Assembly (NCBI GenBank): GCA_020632665.1
Contig: JACKFC010000023.1
Span: 7,102 to 71,101, forward strand
Source of the DNA: Deltaproteobacteria bacterium
Lineage (GTDB): Bacteria; Myxococcota_A; UBA9042
Reading direction: 5' to 3'
DNA length: 64,000 nucleotides
The notes beneath the pieces were generated by a model. The model searched no databases, was not told the origin of the DNA, and was given only the letters and a program-made list of their open reading frames with translations. The translations under genes were made by a program, and so were the position numbers. This document shows positions 17,464-26,745 of the stretch, piece after piece (position 1 is the stretch's first letter; the number at the start of each line of letters is the position of its first letter).

Positions 17464-18684
17464 CTAGAACTTGAGCACCAGACCGCCGGTGCCGGTCTGG
17501 TATTTCGGCGGCGCGGGCTCGGTATCGCCCAAGAGCACCGCGGCGGTGACTGATCCTGCGACGACGCCGCCGACCAGGCCCCAGAACCACCACTTCTTGA
17601 AGACGGACTCGGTGCGAACCTCTGGCCCTTCGGCCGAAGGCGGCAGGTCGGGAGCGGCAAAGAGCTCCTTGACCATCACCTCGATCGTCTTCTTGTCGCG
17701 GCGGAGCCAGGAGACGTCCTTCTCCATCCGCTTGATGACCTGACGGCCGGCGAGGTTGGCCAACGCCAGGCGGACCTTCATCTTCTCGCGCGTGCCGGAG
17801 CACTGCACGATCACGGCCATTCCGGCGTTGAGCAGACCCTGCGCGACCGAGAGATCGTTCGGCTCGACGGCGCCGTCGAAGACCTCGGCGAGGCGCTCGC
17901 GCAGCGCATCCCACGCCGGCTTGCGGTGGGCGGCGGCCAGCTCGAAGGTGACCACCACGCCCTCGCCCTTGACCACCTGCATGCGGCCGTCGCGGGCGAA
18001 GCCGTGCTTGTTGACCCGGACGTATTGCGGACCGGCCAGCGACTTCACGAAGCTGGGCGAGAGGCCGTAGTAGCGGCCGTTGACCCAGACCTCGGCGTTC
18101 GGCACCGACGTGCGGACCTCGAAGGTCACGTCACCGCGCAGCAGCACCGACTCGCGCGCCTTCTCGTAGGCGGCGACCACGGCCGGGCCGTAGGCGGCGA
18201 GGTCGACCTTGGCCCGCGGGCGGAACTCGACCGAGCGGGTGAAGGCGCGATCGGCGCCGGCCTTGTCACCGGCGAGGAAGAGCGCGGCGCCCTGCAACGC
18301 CACCACTTCTTCGATCGCGTCCTCGTCGCCGGCGTGGGAGAAGCTGCCGACGTAGGCGGTCGCCGCGCTCTCGAGCTCGTCGGCGGCGTCGCGCCACTCC
18401 TTGCTCGCCAGCGCCTTTTTCGCCGAACGCAGGAAGGCGCGGCCGCTGCGAATATTGGTCGCGTGGGCGTCCTCGCCGCCGACATTGAGGCTCTCGTCGG
18501 GGTCGCGGTAACGAAGCTGCTCGTCGACGCGCAGCGCCCGACCGACGTCGTGGGAGATCTCTCGCTCGGGCGTGCCTTCCCGCGAGAGGTCGATCAGGGT
18601 GACGATCTGCCGCTCTCCGGCGACGGCCTGCAGCGGCACGGCGAGACACAGCAGGCCCGCCAGGGCGCGAACGACTGGGCGCAT
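17464..18684 (-). CDS. PEGA-domain protein with TPR-like helices and C-terminal membrane anchor
   Basis: A 406-residue exported protein: signal peptide (cleavage near AVAG at about 22), helical region with TPR-like repeats (about 80-170), then a PEGA beta domain (about 185-245: VTFEVRTSVPNAEVWVNGRYYG ... VRVNKHGFARDGRMQVV) and one transmembrane helix near 365-385 (WWFWGLVGGVVAGSVTAAVLL). PEGA domains are small surface-layer-type beta units common in myxobacterial envelope proteins; the exact role is unknown. The next gene upstream is the receiver gene (40 bases between), and an FHA protein follows, so a signalling/envelope operon is likely. Confidence 0.7.
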   Translation of the reverse strand: MRPVVRALAGLLCLAVPLQAVAGERQIVTLIDLSREGTPEREISHDVGRALRVDEQLRYRDPDESLNVGGEDAHATNIRSGRAFLRSAKKALASKEWRDAADELESAATAYVGSFSHAGDEDAIEEVVALQGAALFLAGDKAGADRAFTRSVEFRPRAKVDLAAYGPAVVAAYEKARESVLLRGDVTFEVRTSVPNAEVWVNGRYYGLSPSFVKSLAGPQYVRVNKHGFARDGRMQVVKGEGVVVTFELAAAHRKPAWDALRERLAEVFDGAVEPNDLSVAQGLLNAGMAVIVQCSGTREKMKVRLALANLAGRQVIKRMEKDVSWLRRDKKTIEVMVKELFAAPDLPPSAEGPEVRTESVFKKWWFWGLVGGVVAGSVTAAVLLGDTEPAPPKYQTGTGGLVLKF

Positions 18685-18724
18685 CGAGCTTCCTCCGCGA
18701 CCGCCCGTCAGCGGCCGCCGCGTG

Positions 18725-19144
18725 TCAGGGCGCTACGACGGCGTCGCGCTCGCCCCGCACCTTCTCGGCCAGCGCGGCGACACGCTCGAGCAGCTCGGTA
18801 ATGACGAAGGGCTTGTCGAGGTGATCGTCGGCACCGTAGAGCGGCGCGGTCATCTCGTTGAGGTTGGGACCGATGGCGGTCAGCATCATGATGCCGACGT
18901 CGCTCATCTCTGCCCGGGCCCGCAGCGCCTTGCAGACCTCCCAACCGTTCATCTGCGGCATCATCACGTCGAGGATGACCAAGTCCGGCTTGTTCGCCAG
19001 CGCGGCGCGCAAGGCCTCCTCGCCGTCATGGACCAGGGTCACCTCGTAGCCCGCCGACTCCAGCGTCGAGCGAACCATGTCGGCGATCTCGAGGTCGTCC
19101 TCGGCCACCAGGACCTGCAGGCCCTTGCTTCCCACTGCCGTCAT
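18725..19144 (-). CDS. Single-domain response regulator (CheY-like receiver)
   Basis: A 139-residue stand-alone receiver. The acidic pocket (AEDD near 14-17), the phospho-acceptor Asp in LVILDVMMP near residue 56, the Thr in MMLTA, and Lys in DKPF are all present, so phosphorylation should be functional. No output domain follows. It starts MTAVGSKGLQ and ends GERDAVVAP. No histidine kinase lies next to it; the adjacent FHA protein is 33 bases upstream. Likely to signal by protein-protein contact, as CheY- or DivK-type proteins do. Confidence 0.85.
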   Translation of the reverse strand: MTAVGSKGLQVLVAEDDLEIADMVRSTLESAGYEVTLVHDGEEALRAALANKPDLVILDVMMPQMNGWEVCKALRARAEMSDVGIMMLTAIGPNLNEMTAPLYGADDHLDKPFVITELLERVAALAEKVRGERDAVVAP

Positions 19145-19177
19145 CGTCTTCCTCGCTCACGCGGGCCGGAAGCCCGC

Positions 19178-21202
19178 TCAGTCCTCGTCGCCACCGGACG
19201 AGGCCTCTTGCGCCTTGATCGCGATTTCCCGCGCCTTCTGCGAGGCGGGATCCATCATGCCCAAGATCTGCATGACCTTGCGCGCCATGTCGCGTGCGGT
19301 GGCATAGTTCTTCTGCTGCAGATGCTCTTCCGCCTTCTTCAGCATGCCCTTCGCCGCCTCGCGACATTTGTCGTCGATATCCATGGCCTTGGCGTTCTCG
19401 GGGTCGAAGTTCATCGCCTCGCGTGCCGCCTCCGCCGCTTCGGGATAGCGACGGGCCTTGAAGAGCTGCTCGGCCGCGTTGACCCACGCCGTCGTCAGCT
19501 GCTTGACCAGCCACGGACCGTGGTGACCATCCACCCGGCGATCGGCCTTGTAGGCCTTCTGCCAGGCCCGCGCCGCCTTGATCGGGCTGCTCGCTGACCC
19601 CGCCTCCTGCGTCGACTTGCCGACGTCCTTGACGGCCTCCAGAAGCTCGGTCGCTTTCGACTTGTCCTTGCGCGAGAAGCCACCCGAAGCAACCTGCGAG
19701 AACGCAGCCTCCGCAGCGCTCCACTCGCGGTTGTGGTAGGCGCGCAGGGCCTGGCTCATCAGCGCCTTCGCGTTGCCGGTCGCGCTGCCACCCTTGCTGC
19801 CGCCCTTGTCGTCGTCCTTCTCATCGGCCTTGGCACGACCCTTGTCGTCCTTGCCTTCGTCCTTCGCCTCGTCCGGCTCGGGCGCCGCTCCCGTGGCGAT
19901 CTGCTCCTTCAGCAGGCGCGCCTCGGCATTCTTCTCGTCCAGCGCCAGGACCTCGTCGACTGCCTTGCCGGCAGCGTCTTTGTCCCCTGCCGACCACGCC
20001 TTCTTTGCTGCGCCGAGGCGTTCACGGAAGAAGTCTTCACGGGTGGCGTTCAGCTCTTCGCGGGCGTCGGCGTATTGCTCGGAGGTTTGCGGGACCTCTT
20101 TGAAGCGGCCCAACGCCTCCTTGAACATGCCCTTGCGCGCGAGCTCCTTGCCCTCGGTGATCACCTCTTCGGCCTCGACCTCGTCGTGCGCCTTGGCGAG
20201 CAAGCCCTTGACCTCGGCGTCGTCCGGCGCGACCTCGCGGGCCTCCTTGAGCTGGTCGACGGCACCGGCCCAATCGCGATCTTCGAGCATGCCCTTGGCG
20301 CGGTCGATCATCTTGGTGACGTCCTGGGCCGGCTTCTCTTCGGTGCTCGTGGCGGTCGGCTCGCCGCCGCCGCTCATGACCAGCCACGCCGCGACAGCTC
20401 CGCCACCGAGGACGAGAACGCCAGCGACTGCGGCCGCGATGATCAGGCCGGTATTGGACTTCTTCGCCGTCGGCGCGATGGCCGGGCCGCGGTGGCTGGG
20501 CGCCTCCGGCATCGGGAAGTCGCGGGCGCGCTCGGGCACCACGCCTTGGATGAAGAACTCCAGGACGGTGGTGCCGACGTCGATCTGGTCGCCCGGCTGC
20601 AGCGTGTGCCGAGAGGCGCGCTGGCCGTTGATATTGGTGCCGTTGGCGCCGCCCATGTCGACGACTTCGCAGACCTCGCCGCGACGGACGACGCGGAAAT
20701 GCTTGCGCGAGACGGCGGGGTCGGCGAGGACGATGTGGCAGTCGAGGCCACGGCCGACCAGGAAGTCGCCGTCCTCGATGTGGTGCACTTTGCCGCGATC
20801 GGGTCCGGAGACCACGCGCAGCTCCATCGGGGTGCCCTGCTGTGCCGGCGGCGGGGCCATGCCCATGTCGGCGAGGGCGTCGGCGTCGAGCATGCGGGTG
20901 GCGTCTTCGTTGCCGCCACCGGCGCCGTGGAATGCCTCGGGATCGTGCAACGTCGCCGGAGGACCGGGCGGCGGAGGCGCGGGACGCGGCGGCGCCGCGG
21001 CCGGGCGCGGACGAGGAGCCGGACGGGACGGCGGCGGCGGCGCGTGCTGTGGCATGGCGGTGGGCATATCGAGATCGTCGACGATCTCCATGGCGCGGGT
21101 GGCCTCGACTTCGTCGTCGAAGACGTCGTCGAATTCCCCGCGTCCGCCATCGACCCGGCTGCCGTCGCCGAACCCGATCCCTCTCCGCCTGTCGTTCGCC
21201 AT
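19178..21202 (-). CDS. FHA-domain membrane protein with TPR-like periplasmic or cytoplasmic repeats
   Basis: A 674-residue protein. Residues about 1-120 are disordered, Pro-rich, with ATRAM and DATRM sites that could be phosphothreonine targets. An FHA domain (about 125-215: FLVGRGLDCHIVLADPAVSRKHF, then NGTNINGQ) binds phosphothreonine. A single membrane helix follows near 245-270, then a long Lys/Asp/Glu-rich helical region with TPR-like repeats (KAHDEVEAEE, LEALDEKNAEARLL and similar) to the end. The start MANDRRRGIG at 21202 is preferred because 34 codons further upstream lie in a region that looks untranslated. It heads the FHA-receiver-PEGA operon. No substrate is known. Confidence 0.75.
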   Translation of the reverse strand: MANDRRRGIGFGDGSRVDGGRGEFDDVFDDEVEATRAMEIVDDLDMPTAMPQHAPPPPSRPAPRPRPAAAPPRPAPPPPGPPATLHDPEAFHGAGGGNEDATRMLDADALADMGMAPPPAQQGTPMELRVVSGPDRGKVHHIEDGDFLVGRGLDCHIVLADPAVSRKHFRVVRRGEVCEVVDMGGANGTNINGQRASRHTLQPGDQIDVGTTVLEFFIQGVVPERARDFPMPEAPSHRGPAIAPTAKKSNTGLIIAAAVAGVLVLGGGAVAAWLVMSGGGEPTATSTEEKPAQDVTKMIDRAKGMLEDRDWAGAVDQLKEAREVAPDDAEVKGLLAKAHDEVEAEEVITEGKELARKGMFKEALGRFKEVPQTSEQYADAREELNATREDFFRERLGAAKKAWSAGDKDAAGKAVDEVLALDEKNAEARLLKEQIATGAAPEPDEAKDEGKDDKGRAKADEKDDDKGGSKGGSATGNAKALMSQALRAYHNREWSAAEAAFSQVASGGFSRKDKSKATELLEAVKDVGKSTQEAGSASSPIKAARAWQKAYKADRRVDGHHGPWLVKQLTTAWVNAAEQLFKARRYPEAAEAAREAMNFDPENAKAMDIDDKCREAAKGMLKKAEEHLQQKNYATARDMARKVMQILGMMDPASQKAREIAIKAQEASSGGDED

Positions 21203-21302
21203 CGCTCCCTCACGCGCCCGAGCGCACAGATCGCCCGGGACGTAGCATAGATCGGGGTGCGCAACAATGCCACGAAACCGCGTCGATGCGGGACCGGCGG
21301 CC

Positions 21303-21349
21303 AAAACGACGACACCGCCCGCACCCTCGTCGGGGTACGGGCGGTGTCG
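21303..21349 (-). terminator. Rho-independent terminator after rpmA
   Basis: A 12-bp perfect stem (CGACACCGCCCG at 21310-21321 pairing with CGGGCGGTGTCG at 21338-21349), extended by four more pairs after one mismatch, and followed on the minus strand by a short T run (TTTT) within TCGTTTTGG. It sits 19 bases beyond the rpmA stop, so it ends the rplU-rpmA transcript. Confidence 0.8.
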
Positions 21350-21367
21350 CTCGTGACGGATGCGCGG

Positions 21368-21619
21368 CTAGGCCGGGAGGACGTCGACGAACTTACGACC
21401 CTGGCGCTGACGGAAGGTGACCTGTCCGTCGGCGAGGGCGAAGAGCGTGTAGTCCTTGCCGGTACCGACATTCGCGCCGGCGTGGAAGGTCGAGCCCACC
21501 TGCCGGATGATGATGTTGCCGGCGACGACCTTCTCGCCACCGTAGCGCTTCACGCCGCGGCGCTGCGCGTTCGAGTCGCGGCCGTTCCGCGAGCTACCTT
21601 GTCCTTTTTTGTGTGCCAT
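21368..21619 (-). CDS. rpmA: 50S ribosomal protein L27
   Basis: An 83-residue L27: MAHKKGQGSSRNGRDSNAQR, then GVKRYGGEKVVAGNIIIRQ and TFHAGANVGTGKDYTLFA, all family hallmarks. L27 sits near the peptidyl-transferase centre. It follows rplU by 27 bases, the usual bacterial L21-L27 order, and is followed by a strong terminator. Its N-terminus begins directly with AHKKG, so no extra leader needing cleavage is present. Confidence 0.98.
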   Translation of the reverse strand: MAHKKGQGSSRNGRDSNAQRRGVKRYGGEKVVAGNIIIRQVGSTFHAGANVGTGKDYTLFALADGQVTFRQRQGRKFVDVLPA

Positions 21620-21646
21620 CTCTGGACTCCTCTCGGCTCCGCCCGA

Positions 21647-21964
21647 CTAGGCGAGGATCTCGTCGATGCGGACGCGGGTGATCGGCTGACGGTGACCGAT
21701 CGTGCGACGCGACTTCTTGCGGCGGCGGTACTTGAAGATGCGGATCTTCTTGTCGCGGCGCTGCTCGACGATGGTGCCCTTGACCGAGGCGCCGTCGACG
21801 ACGGGCTGGCCGATGCTGACGGTCTCGCCGTCGCGCAGGAAGAGCACGCGGTCGAAGACGATCGTCTCGCCACGCTCGCCAGGAAGACGATCGACGGTCA
21901 GCTGCGCGCCGGGATCGACGCGGTACTGCTTGCCGCCACACTGAATGATTGCGTAGGTCGCCAT
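21647..21964 (-). CDS. rplU: 50S ribosomal protein L21
   Basis: A 105-residue L21: MATYAIIQCGGKQYRVDPG, IFKYRRRKKSRRTIGHRQP. The start at 21964 has GGAGCG eight bases upstream; a start four codons earlier (MERK) would overlap the ribosome-binding site. L21 binds 23S rRNA. The upstream region holds a clear -35 element and a GC-rich leader hairpin (GCCGGC-8-GCCGGC, 22005-22024), which could be a regulatory leader. rpmA follows in the same transcript. Confidence 0.97.
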   Translation of the reverse strand: MATYAIIQCGGKQYRVDPGAQLTVDRLPGERGETIVFDRVLFLRDGETVSIGQPVVDGASVKGTIVEQRRDKKIRIFKYRRRKKSRRTIGHRQPITRVRIDEILA

Positions 21965-22066
21965 CTTGCGCTCCATGCCGCGGATGCGGCGTTTCCGGTG
22001 CGAGGCCGGCGTGGCCGTGCCGGCTCTCTGCCCGGGCTGCGACGCAGAGGCCGCAGCGGGGCGCGA

Positions 22067-22095
22067 ACCATGCCGAGGGGTCCCGGACCTGTCAA
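22067..22095 (-). promoter_or_regulatory. Candidate sigma-70 promoter for rplU-rpmA
   Basis: On the minus strand TTGACA (22095-22090) is a perfect -35; after 17 bases comes CATGGT (22072-22067), a weak -10. The leader to rplU would be about 95 bases and contain the hairpin at 22005-22024. The -35 is strong evidence, the -10 is poor, so the exact start site is uncertain. Confidence 0.5.
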
Positions 22096-22146
22096 GCAGA
22101 TCTTGCCCCGAGTGATCTGAAACTTCGCGACGTTCGATCCGTCGTC

Positions 22147-22521
22147 CTAGGCCTGCGCTTGCGCCTGCTGCTCGGCGGCCATCTTGCGCACCTCTTCGAT
22201 GTCGAGCTCGCGCAGCTTGCCGACCAGCTCGTCGAGCGCCGCGGGCGGCAGGGCACCGGATTGGCGAAAGACCATCACGCCGCCACGAAAGGCGACCAGG
22301 GTCGGGATCGCCTGGATTCCGAAGGCCGCAGCGAGGTCGGGCTGCGCTTCGGTGTCAACCTTGGCGAAGGTGACGTCGCCGTGCTTGGTCGCGGCCTTGT
22401 CGTAGACGGGCGCGAACATCTTGCAGGGCCCGCACCAGTCGGCCCAGAAGTCGATCAGCACGGTGTCGTTGCCGAAGATCGTGGGCTCGAGGCTCTGCAT
22501 GTCGAGATTGGTGGTGCTCAT
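22147..22521 (-). CDS. trxA: Thioredoxin
   Basis: A 124-residue thioredoxin with the WCGPC active site near residues 29-33 (FWADWCGPCKMFAPVYDK), the cis-Pro segment IPTLVAFRGG, and a C-terminal extension of about 20 Ala/Gln-rich residues. It reduces protein disulfides using thioredoxin reductase, and could be an electron donor for peroxidases. It lies divergently from a secreted protein gene, and is separated from rplU by the rplU promoter region. No thioredoxin reductase gene is in the window. Confidence 0.92.
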   Translation of the reverse strand: MSTTNLDMQSLEPTIFGNDTVLIDFWADWCGPCKMFAPVYDKAATKHGDVTFAKVDTEAQPDLAAAFGIQAIPTLVAFRGGVMVFRQSGALPPAALDELVGKLRELDIEEVRKMAAEQQAQAQA

Positions 22522-22681
22522 CGCGTTCTCCCGGTCCGGTCGATCGACGCGTCATGCGTCACAGCGGACCGGCACAGAGACGCGACAGCCCGGACAAACG
22601 TTTCACCAGCGGAATTCCTCCTTCCCAGCGGGGGGGTGGGCACGGTACAGTCAGCGCCCGCACAACGAGGGGGAGGAGACG

Positions 22682-23512
22682 ATGCGTCGAACGAGGCCCT
22701 GGATCGCTGCCGTGCTGGCTGCGACGACGGTATGTGGCGTCGCGATCGGCACCGCCGCGGCCGCTGAGAAGCGCGTCGTCCGCGGCGTCGCGCACCTCGA
22801 GGGCGGCAAGGGCCTTGCCTACACCCAACGCGAAACCGAGCGCTGGCAAGACGGCAAGCGCGTCGCCACCCGCGTCGACTACAAAGACGCCAAGGGCAAC
22901 AAGATCGGCTTCCGCGAGACCCATATCAAGGGCTCGCCGATGATGCCGAACGAGGTCTTCGAAGACTTCCGCAGCGGCGTCCGCGCCGAGAGCCGCGCCC
23001 TGGCCGACGGCCGAATCGAGGTCGTCTACCGCAGCGGCAAGGGAGAGGACCTCGAGCGCAAGCGCTTCCGCCCGAAGCTCACCCCGGTGAACGGTGCCGG
23101 CGTGGTCGAAGCGATCCGCACCAACTGGGGCCGCCTCCTCGCCGGCGGCCGCGTCGACATGGCCCTGATCGTCCCCGAACGCCTCGATTGGTACCACTTC
23201 CGCCTGCGCAAGATCGGCAACCGCAAGCGCGGCAGCCACGACGCCGTGGCCTTCGTCCTCGAACCGAGCAACGCCCTGCTCCGCGCCGTCGCCGGCCAAC
23301 TCCACTTCGAGCTCGACGCCGTCTCCGGAGGCCTGGTCCGCTACGAAGGCCGCGTCGACCTCTCCGACGACGACGGCGACCCCTTCCGCATCGCAGTGAG
23401 CTGGCCCAAGGCCCTCCCAGGAGAGCGCCTCGCAGCCCCCGAGCCCGCCGCCGTCGCCGGCCCAGGAAGCGCAGCCCCAGCGCCCCAACCCGCCGCGCCC
23501 GCGAAGCCATAG
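22682..23512 (+). CDS. Exported protein of unknown function
   Basis: A 276-residue secreted protein: signal peptide with likely cleavage after AAAA near residue 28, then about 210 residues rich in beta strands and Arg/Lys (KGLAYTQRETERWQDGKRVA, FRETHIKG...), and a Pro/Ala-rich tail. The middle contains LDWYHFRLRK and FVLEPSN. I do not recognise a catalytic motif. The start at 22682 has GGGGGAGGAGACG upstream, an excellent ribosome-binding site; the frame is open about 87 codons earlier, but that stretch overlaps trxA. It stands alone, followed by an 829-base gene-free interval. Confidence 0.75.
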   Translation: MRRTRPWIAAVLAATTVCGVAIGTAAAAEKRVVRGVAHLEGGKGLAYTQRETERWQDGKRVATRVDYKDAKGNKIGFRETHIKGSPMMPNEVFEDFRSGVRAESRALADGRIEVVYRSGKGEDLERKRFRPKLTPVNGAGVVEAIRTNWGRLLAGGRVDMALIVPERLDWYHFRLRKIGNRKRGSHDAVAFVLEPSNALLRAVAGQLHFELDAVSGGLVRYEGRVDLSDDDGDPFRIAVSWPKALPGERLAAPEPAAVAGPGSAAPAPQPAAPAKP

Positions 23513-23642
23513 CTCCCGTCGCCGCTTCGCGGCTTCTCCAATATCCGCACGTTTTCCTGGGGTTTGTCACCCCAGGCTACTGCCCTTCGCCGCTTCGCGG
23601 CTCTCCAGCACATCGGCAGGCAAGGCCCACGGCAGCGTCGAG

Positions 23643-24002
23643 TTGGGAAGCGGCAACGGCAGCGGCAGCGGCGGCAGCGGCAGCCGCAGCGGCAACGGTG
23701 GCGACAGCGGCAGCGTCAGGGGCAGCCGCAGCAGCGGCGGCAGCGGCAGCGGCAGCCGCAGCGGCAACGGTGGCGGCAGCGGCAGCGCCAGCGCCAGCGC
23801 CAGCTGCGGCAGCAGCGGCAGCAGCGGCAGCAGCGGCAGCAGCGGCAACGGTGGCGGCAGCGGCAGCGCCAGCGCCAGCTGCGGCAGTAGCGGCAGCAGC
23901 GGCAGCAGCGGCAGCAGCAGCGGCAGAAGCGGCAGCAGCGCCAGCAGCAGCAGCAGCAGCACCAGCGGCACCAGCGGCAGCAGCGGCGGCAGCGGCGGCA
24001 GC
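23643..24002. repeat. GGCAGC-type hexanucleotide repeat tract, about 360 bases, with longer-period units
   Basis: Repeating GGCAGC/GGCAAC/GCCAGC units. Longer repeats are layered on top: GGCAACGGTGG occurs at 23691, 23763 and 23844, giving spacings of 72 and 81 bases, both multiples of nine. Translation gives Gly/Ser-rich on one strand and Ala or Pro/Leu-rich on the other; none of these looks like a real protein. The tract is probably slippage-prone. Confidence 0.85.
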
Positions 24003-24182
24003 AAGGCCGAAGGCCCACCCCAACCTCACCCCACCCCGCCGCAAAGGCCGAAGCCGAAGCGAAGCGAAGGCGAAGCGCCAAGGCGGCGCAGCCCACCCCG
24101 TCCTACCTCGCCGGCCAAAGCACGGGGGGAGTCCGAGGGGGGAGCGCAAGCGGCCCCCCCTCGGAAAGGGGGAAGGTACAAG

Positions 24183-24208
24183 GAAGGGGGCAAAGCCCCC
24201 TTCTTTGA
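24183..24208 (+). terminator. Candidate rho-independent terminator
   Basis: GAAGGGGGC (24183-24191), loop AAA, GCCCCCTTC (24195-24203), followed on the plus strand by TTTGAT. The stem is strong, but it is about 670 bases past the only plus-strand gene before it, so the transcript it ends is unknown. Confidence 0.4.
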
Positions 24209-24274
24209 TCCCCCACGCCAGGAAAGGCGAACCCAATCCGAAAGATCACGAGAGATCCGCGAGGCGAACAAACC

Positions 24275-24311
24275 CGCAAAAACGCAACGGGGGCCCCCGA
24301 AAGGGCCCCCG
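24275..24311 (-). terminator. Rho-independent terminator after pilA
   Basis: Stem CGGGGGCCC (24288-24296) / GGGCCCCCG (24303-24311) with a small loop, followed on the minus strand by GTTGCGTTTTTGCG. It lies about 30 bases beyond the pilA stop and marks the end of the pilA transcript. Confidence 0.8.
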
Positions 24312-24341
24312 CGCGCAGAAGCGACCTAGGTCGCCGAGTTC

Positions 24342-24911
24342 TTACTCGGTCTCCTGGTCACGGAAGATAGCCGGAGCACCAACCGCGTTGCACTCGGCCT
24401 TACGAGCATTCGGGTCACCCGTACCGACGATCTCGAACGTCGAGAAGATCGTATCGCAGTCGAGGTCGGCGTTCGCGGTCGCGGTGTACTTCGCGGTCGA
24501 GAGCGTGCCGGCGCTGTTGTAGGTGTACTGGAAGTAGTGCTCGTCGGTGATCGAGAACTTCAGGGCCGACCAGCTCTTGCTGTTCCAGGACGAGGGCGAC
24601 GGATCGCAGCGGTCGTCACCGTTGCCGTCGATGTTGCAGCAGCCCGAGCCGACCGGCGTGGTGCCGACGAAGGCGGGGAACTGGCAGTCGACCTTGGTCA
24701 TCGTGCCCTGCTGGGTACGCGGCGTGGTGTAGTACGCGGCCGAGCCCTTCTTGATGATGTCGAGCATCTCGTTGGCCTCAGCCGTCTTCGCCGAACGCAT
24801 GTACTTGGTGAACTGCGGCACGGCGACGACCGCGAGGATGGCGATGATGGCGACGACGATCATCAGCTCGATGAGCGTGAAGCCCTTGTTGTCACGGATG
24901 GACTTGAACAT
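24342..24911 (-). CDS. pilA: Type IV pilin PilA
   Basis: A 189-residue type IV pilin. The leader MFKSIRDNKG ends at Gly, then mature FTLIELMIVVAIIAILAVVAVPQF follows with the conserved Glu5: the prepilin peptidase site. The globular part has six cysteines (CQFP, CCNID, RCDP, LDCD, AECN). The major subunit of pili used for twitching and adhesion. The gene is the last of the pilBCSRA cluster and is separated by 268 bases holding a sigma-54 promoter, so it is probably transcribed apart from pilR, and strongly. A terminator follows. Confidence 0.95.
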   Translation of the reverse strand: MFKSIRDNKGFTLIELMIVVAIIAILAVVAVPQFTKYMRSAKTAEANEMLDIIKKGSAAYYTTPRTQQGTMTKVDCQFPAFVGTTPVGSGCCNIDGNGDDRCDPSPSSWNSKSWSALKFSITDEHYFQYTYNSAGTLSTAKYTATANADLDCDTIFSTFEIVGTGDPNARKAECNAVGAPAIFRDQETE

Positions 24912-25010
24912 GGAATCCCCCTGGGTGGTTGGCAGGCACGACGCGTGCCCCTCTCTGTGGACCCGGCGCGTCGTGCGAGGCGGCCGGTGCCTCTCGGCAC
25001 GAAACCTAGG

Positions 25011-25027
25011 TGCAGATCCGGTGCCAA
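25011..25027 (-). promoter_or_regulatory. Sigma-54 promoter of pilA
   Basis: On the minus strand TTGGCAC-CGGAT-CTGCA matches the consensus TTGGCAC-N5-TTGCA except for one base, with exact GG-to-GC spacing of ten bases. It lies 100 bases upstream of the pilA start; the expected start site leaves a leader of about 85-90 bases. The adjacent PilR is a sigma-54-dependent activator. Confidence 0.8.
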
Positions 25028-25179
25028 CGGCCGCGAGAAGGCCACAACATATGGAAATGGGATTCGTTTTGTCGATTGCGTGAATCTCCGGCCGCGCGCG
25101 TCGATGACGAAATGTGTCGGCGTGTGCGGACAGCGGTGACGAAAATTGTCAGCGGTGACAGGTCGCGTCACCCAGCCGA

Positions 25180-26652
<1,473 letters not shown>

Positions 26653-26745
26653 CTGGACTCCGGGTGGGGGCGAGGGCGCACAATTCGGCCCAGGCGAGGG
26701 GCACAGCGTAGATGCCTGACCCGCAAAAGCAAAGAAGTTCGAGCC

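Larger units (their letters stand above)
23513..24341. other. Gene-free 829-base interval with low-complexity repeats and hairpins
   Basis: No reliable gene: all open frames are translations of simple repeats in several frames on both strands. Contents in order: two copies of GCCGC-TTCG-GCGGC-type hairpins (about 23521-23533 and 23591-23602), an 8-bp inverted repeat CCTGGGGT/ACCCCAGG (23557-23577), a GGCAGC-type repeat tract (about 23643-24002), then a stretch with A/G-rich GGGGG blocks, a GAAGGGGGC/GCCCCCTTC hairpin, and the pilA terminator. It resembles a dispersed intergenic repeat element, but only one copy is visible here. Confidence 0.6.

Noticed and set aside
23557..23577. CCTGGGGT/ACCCCAGG hairpin as a terminator for the secreted protein gene
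   Set aside because: The T run lies before the stem rather than after it, so the usual terminator order is absent.
23643..24002. CRISPR-like array
   Set aside because: Units are short and uneven without spacers of constant length; no cas genes are near.
23643..24329. Gly/Ser- or Ala-rich proteins from the hexanucleotide repeat
   Set aside because: Several frames on both strands are open because the repeat has no stop codons; no ribosome-binding site or non-repeat domain is present.
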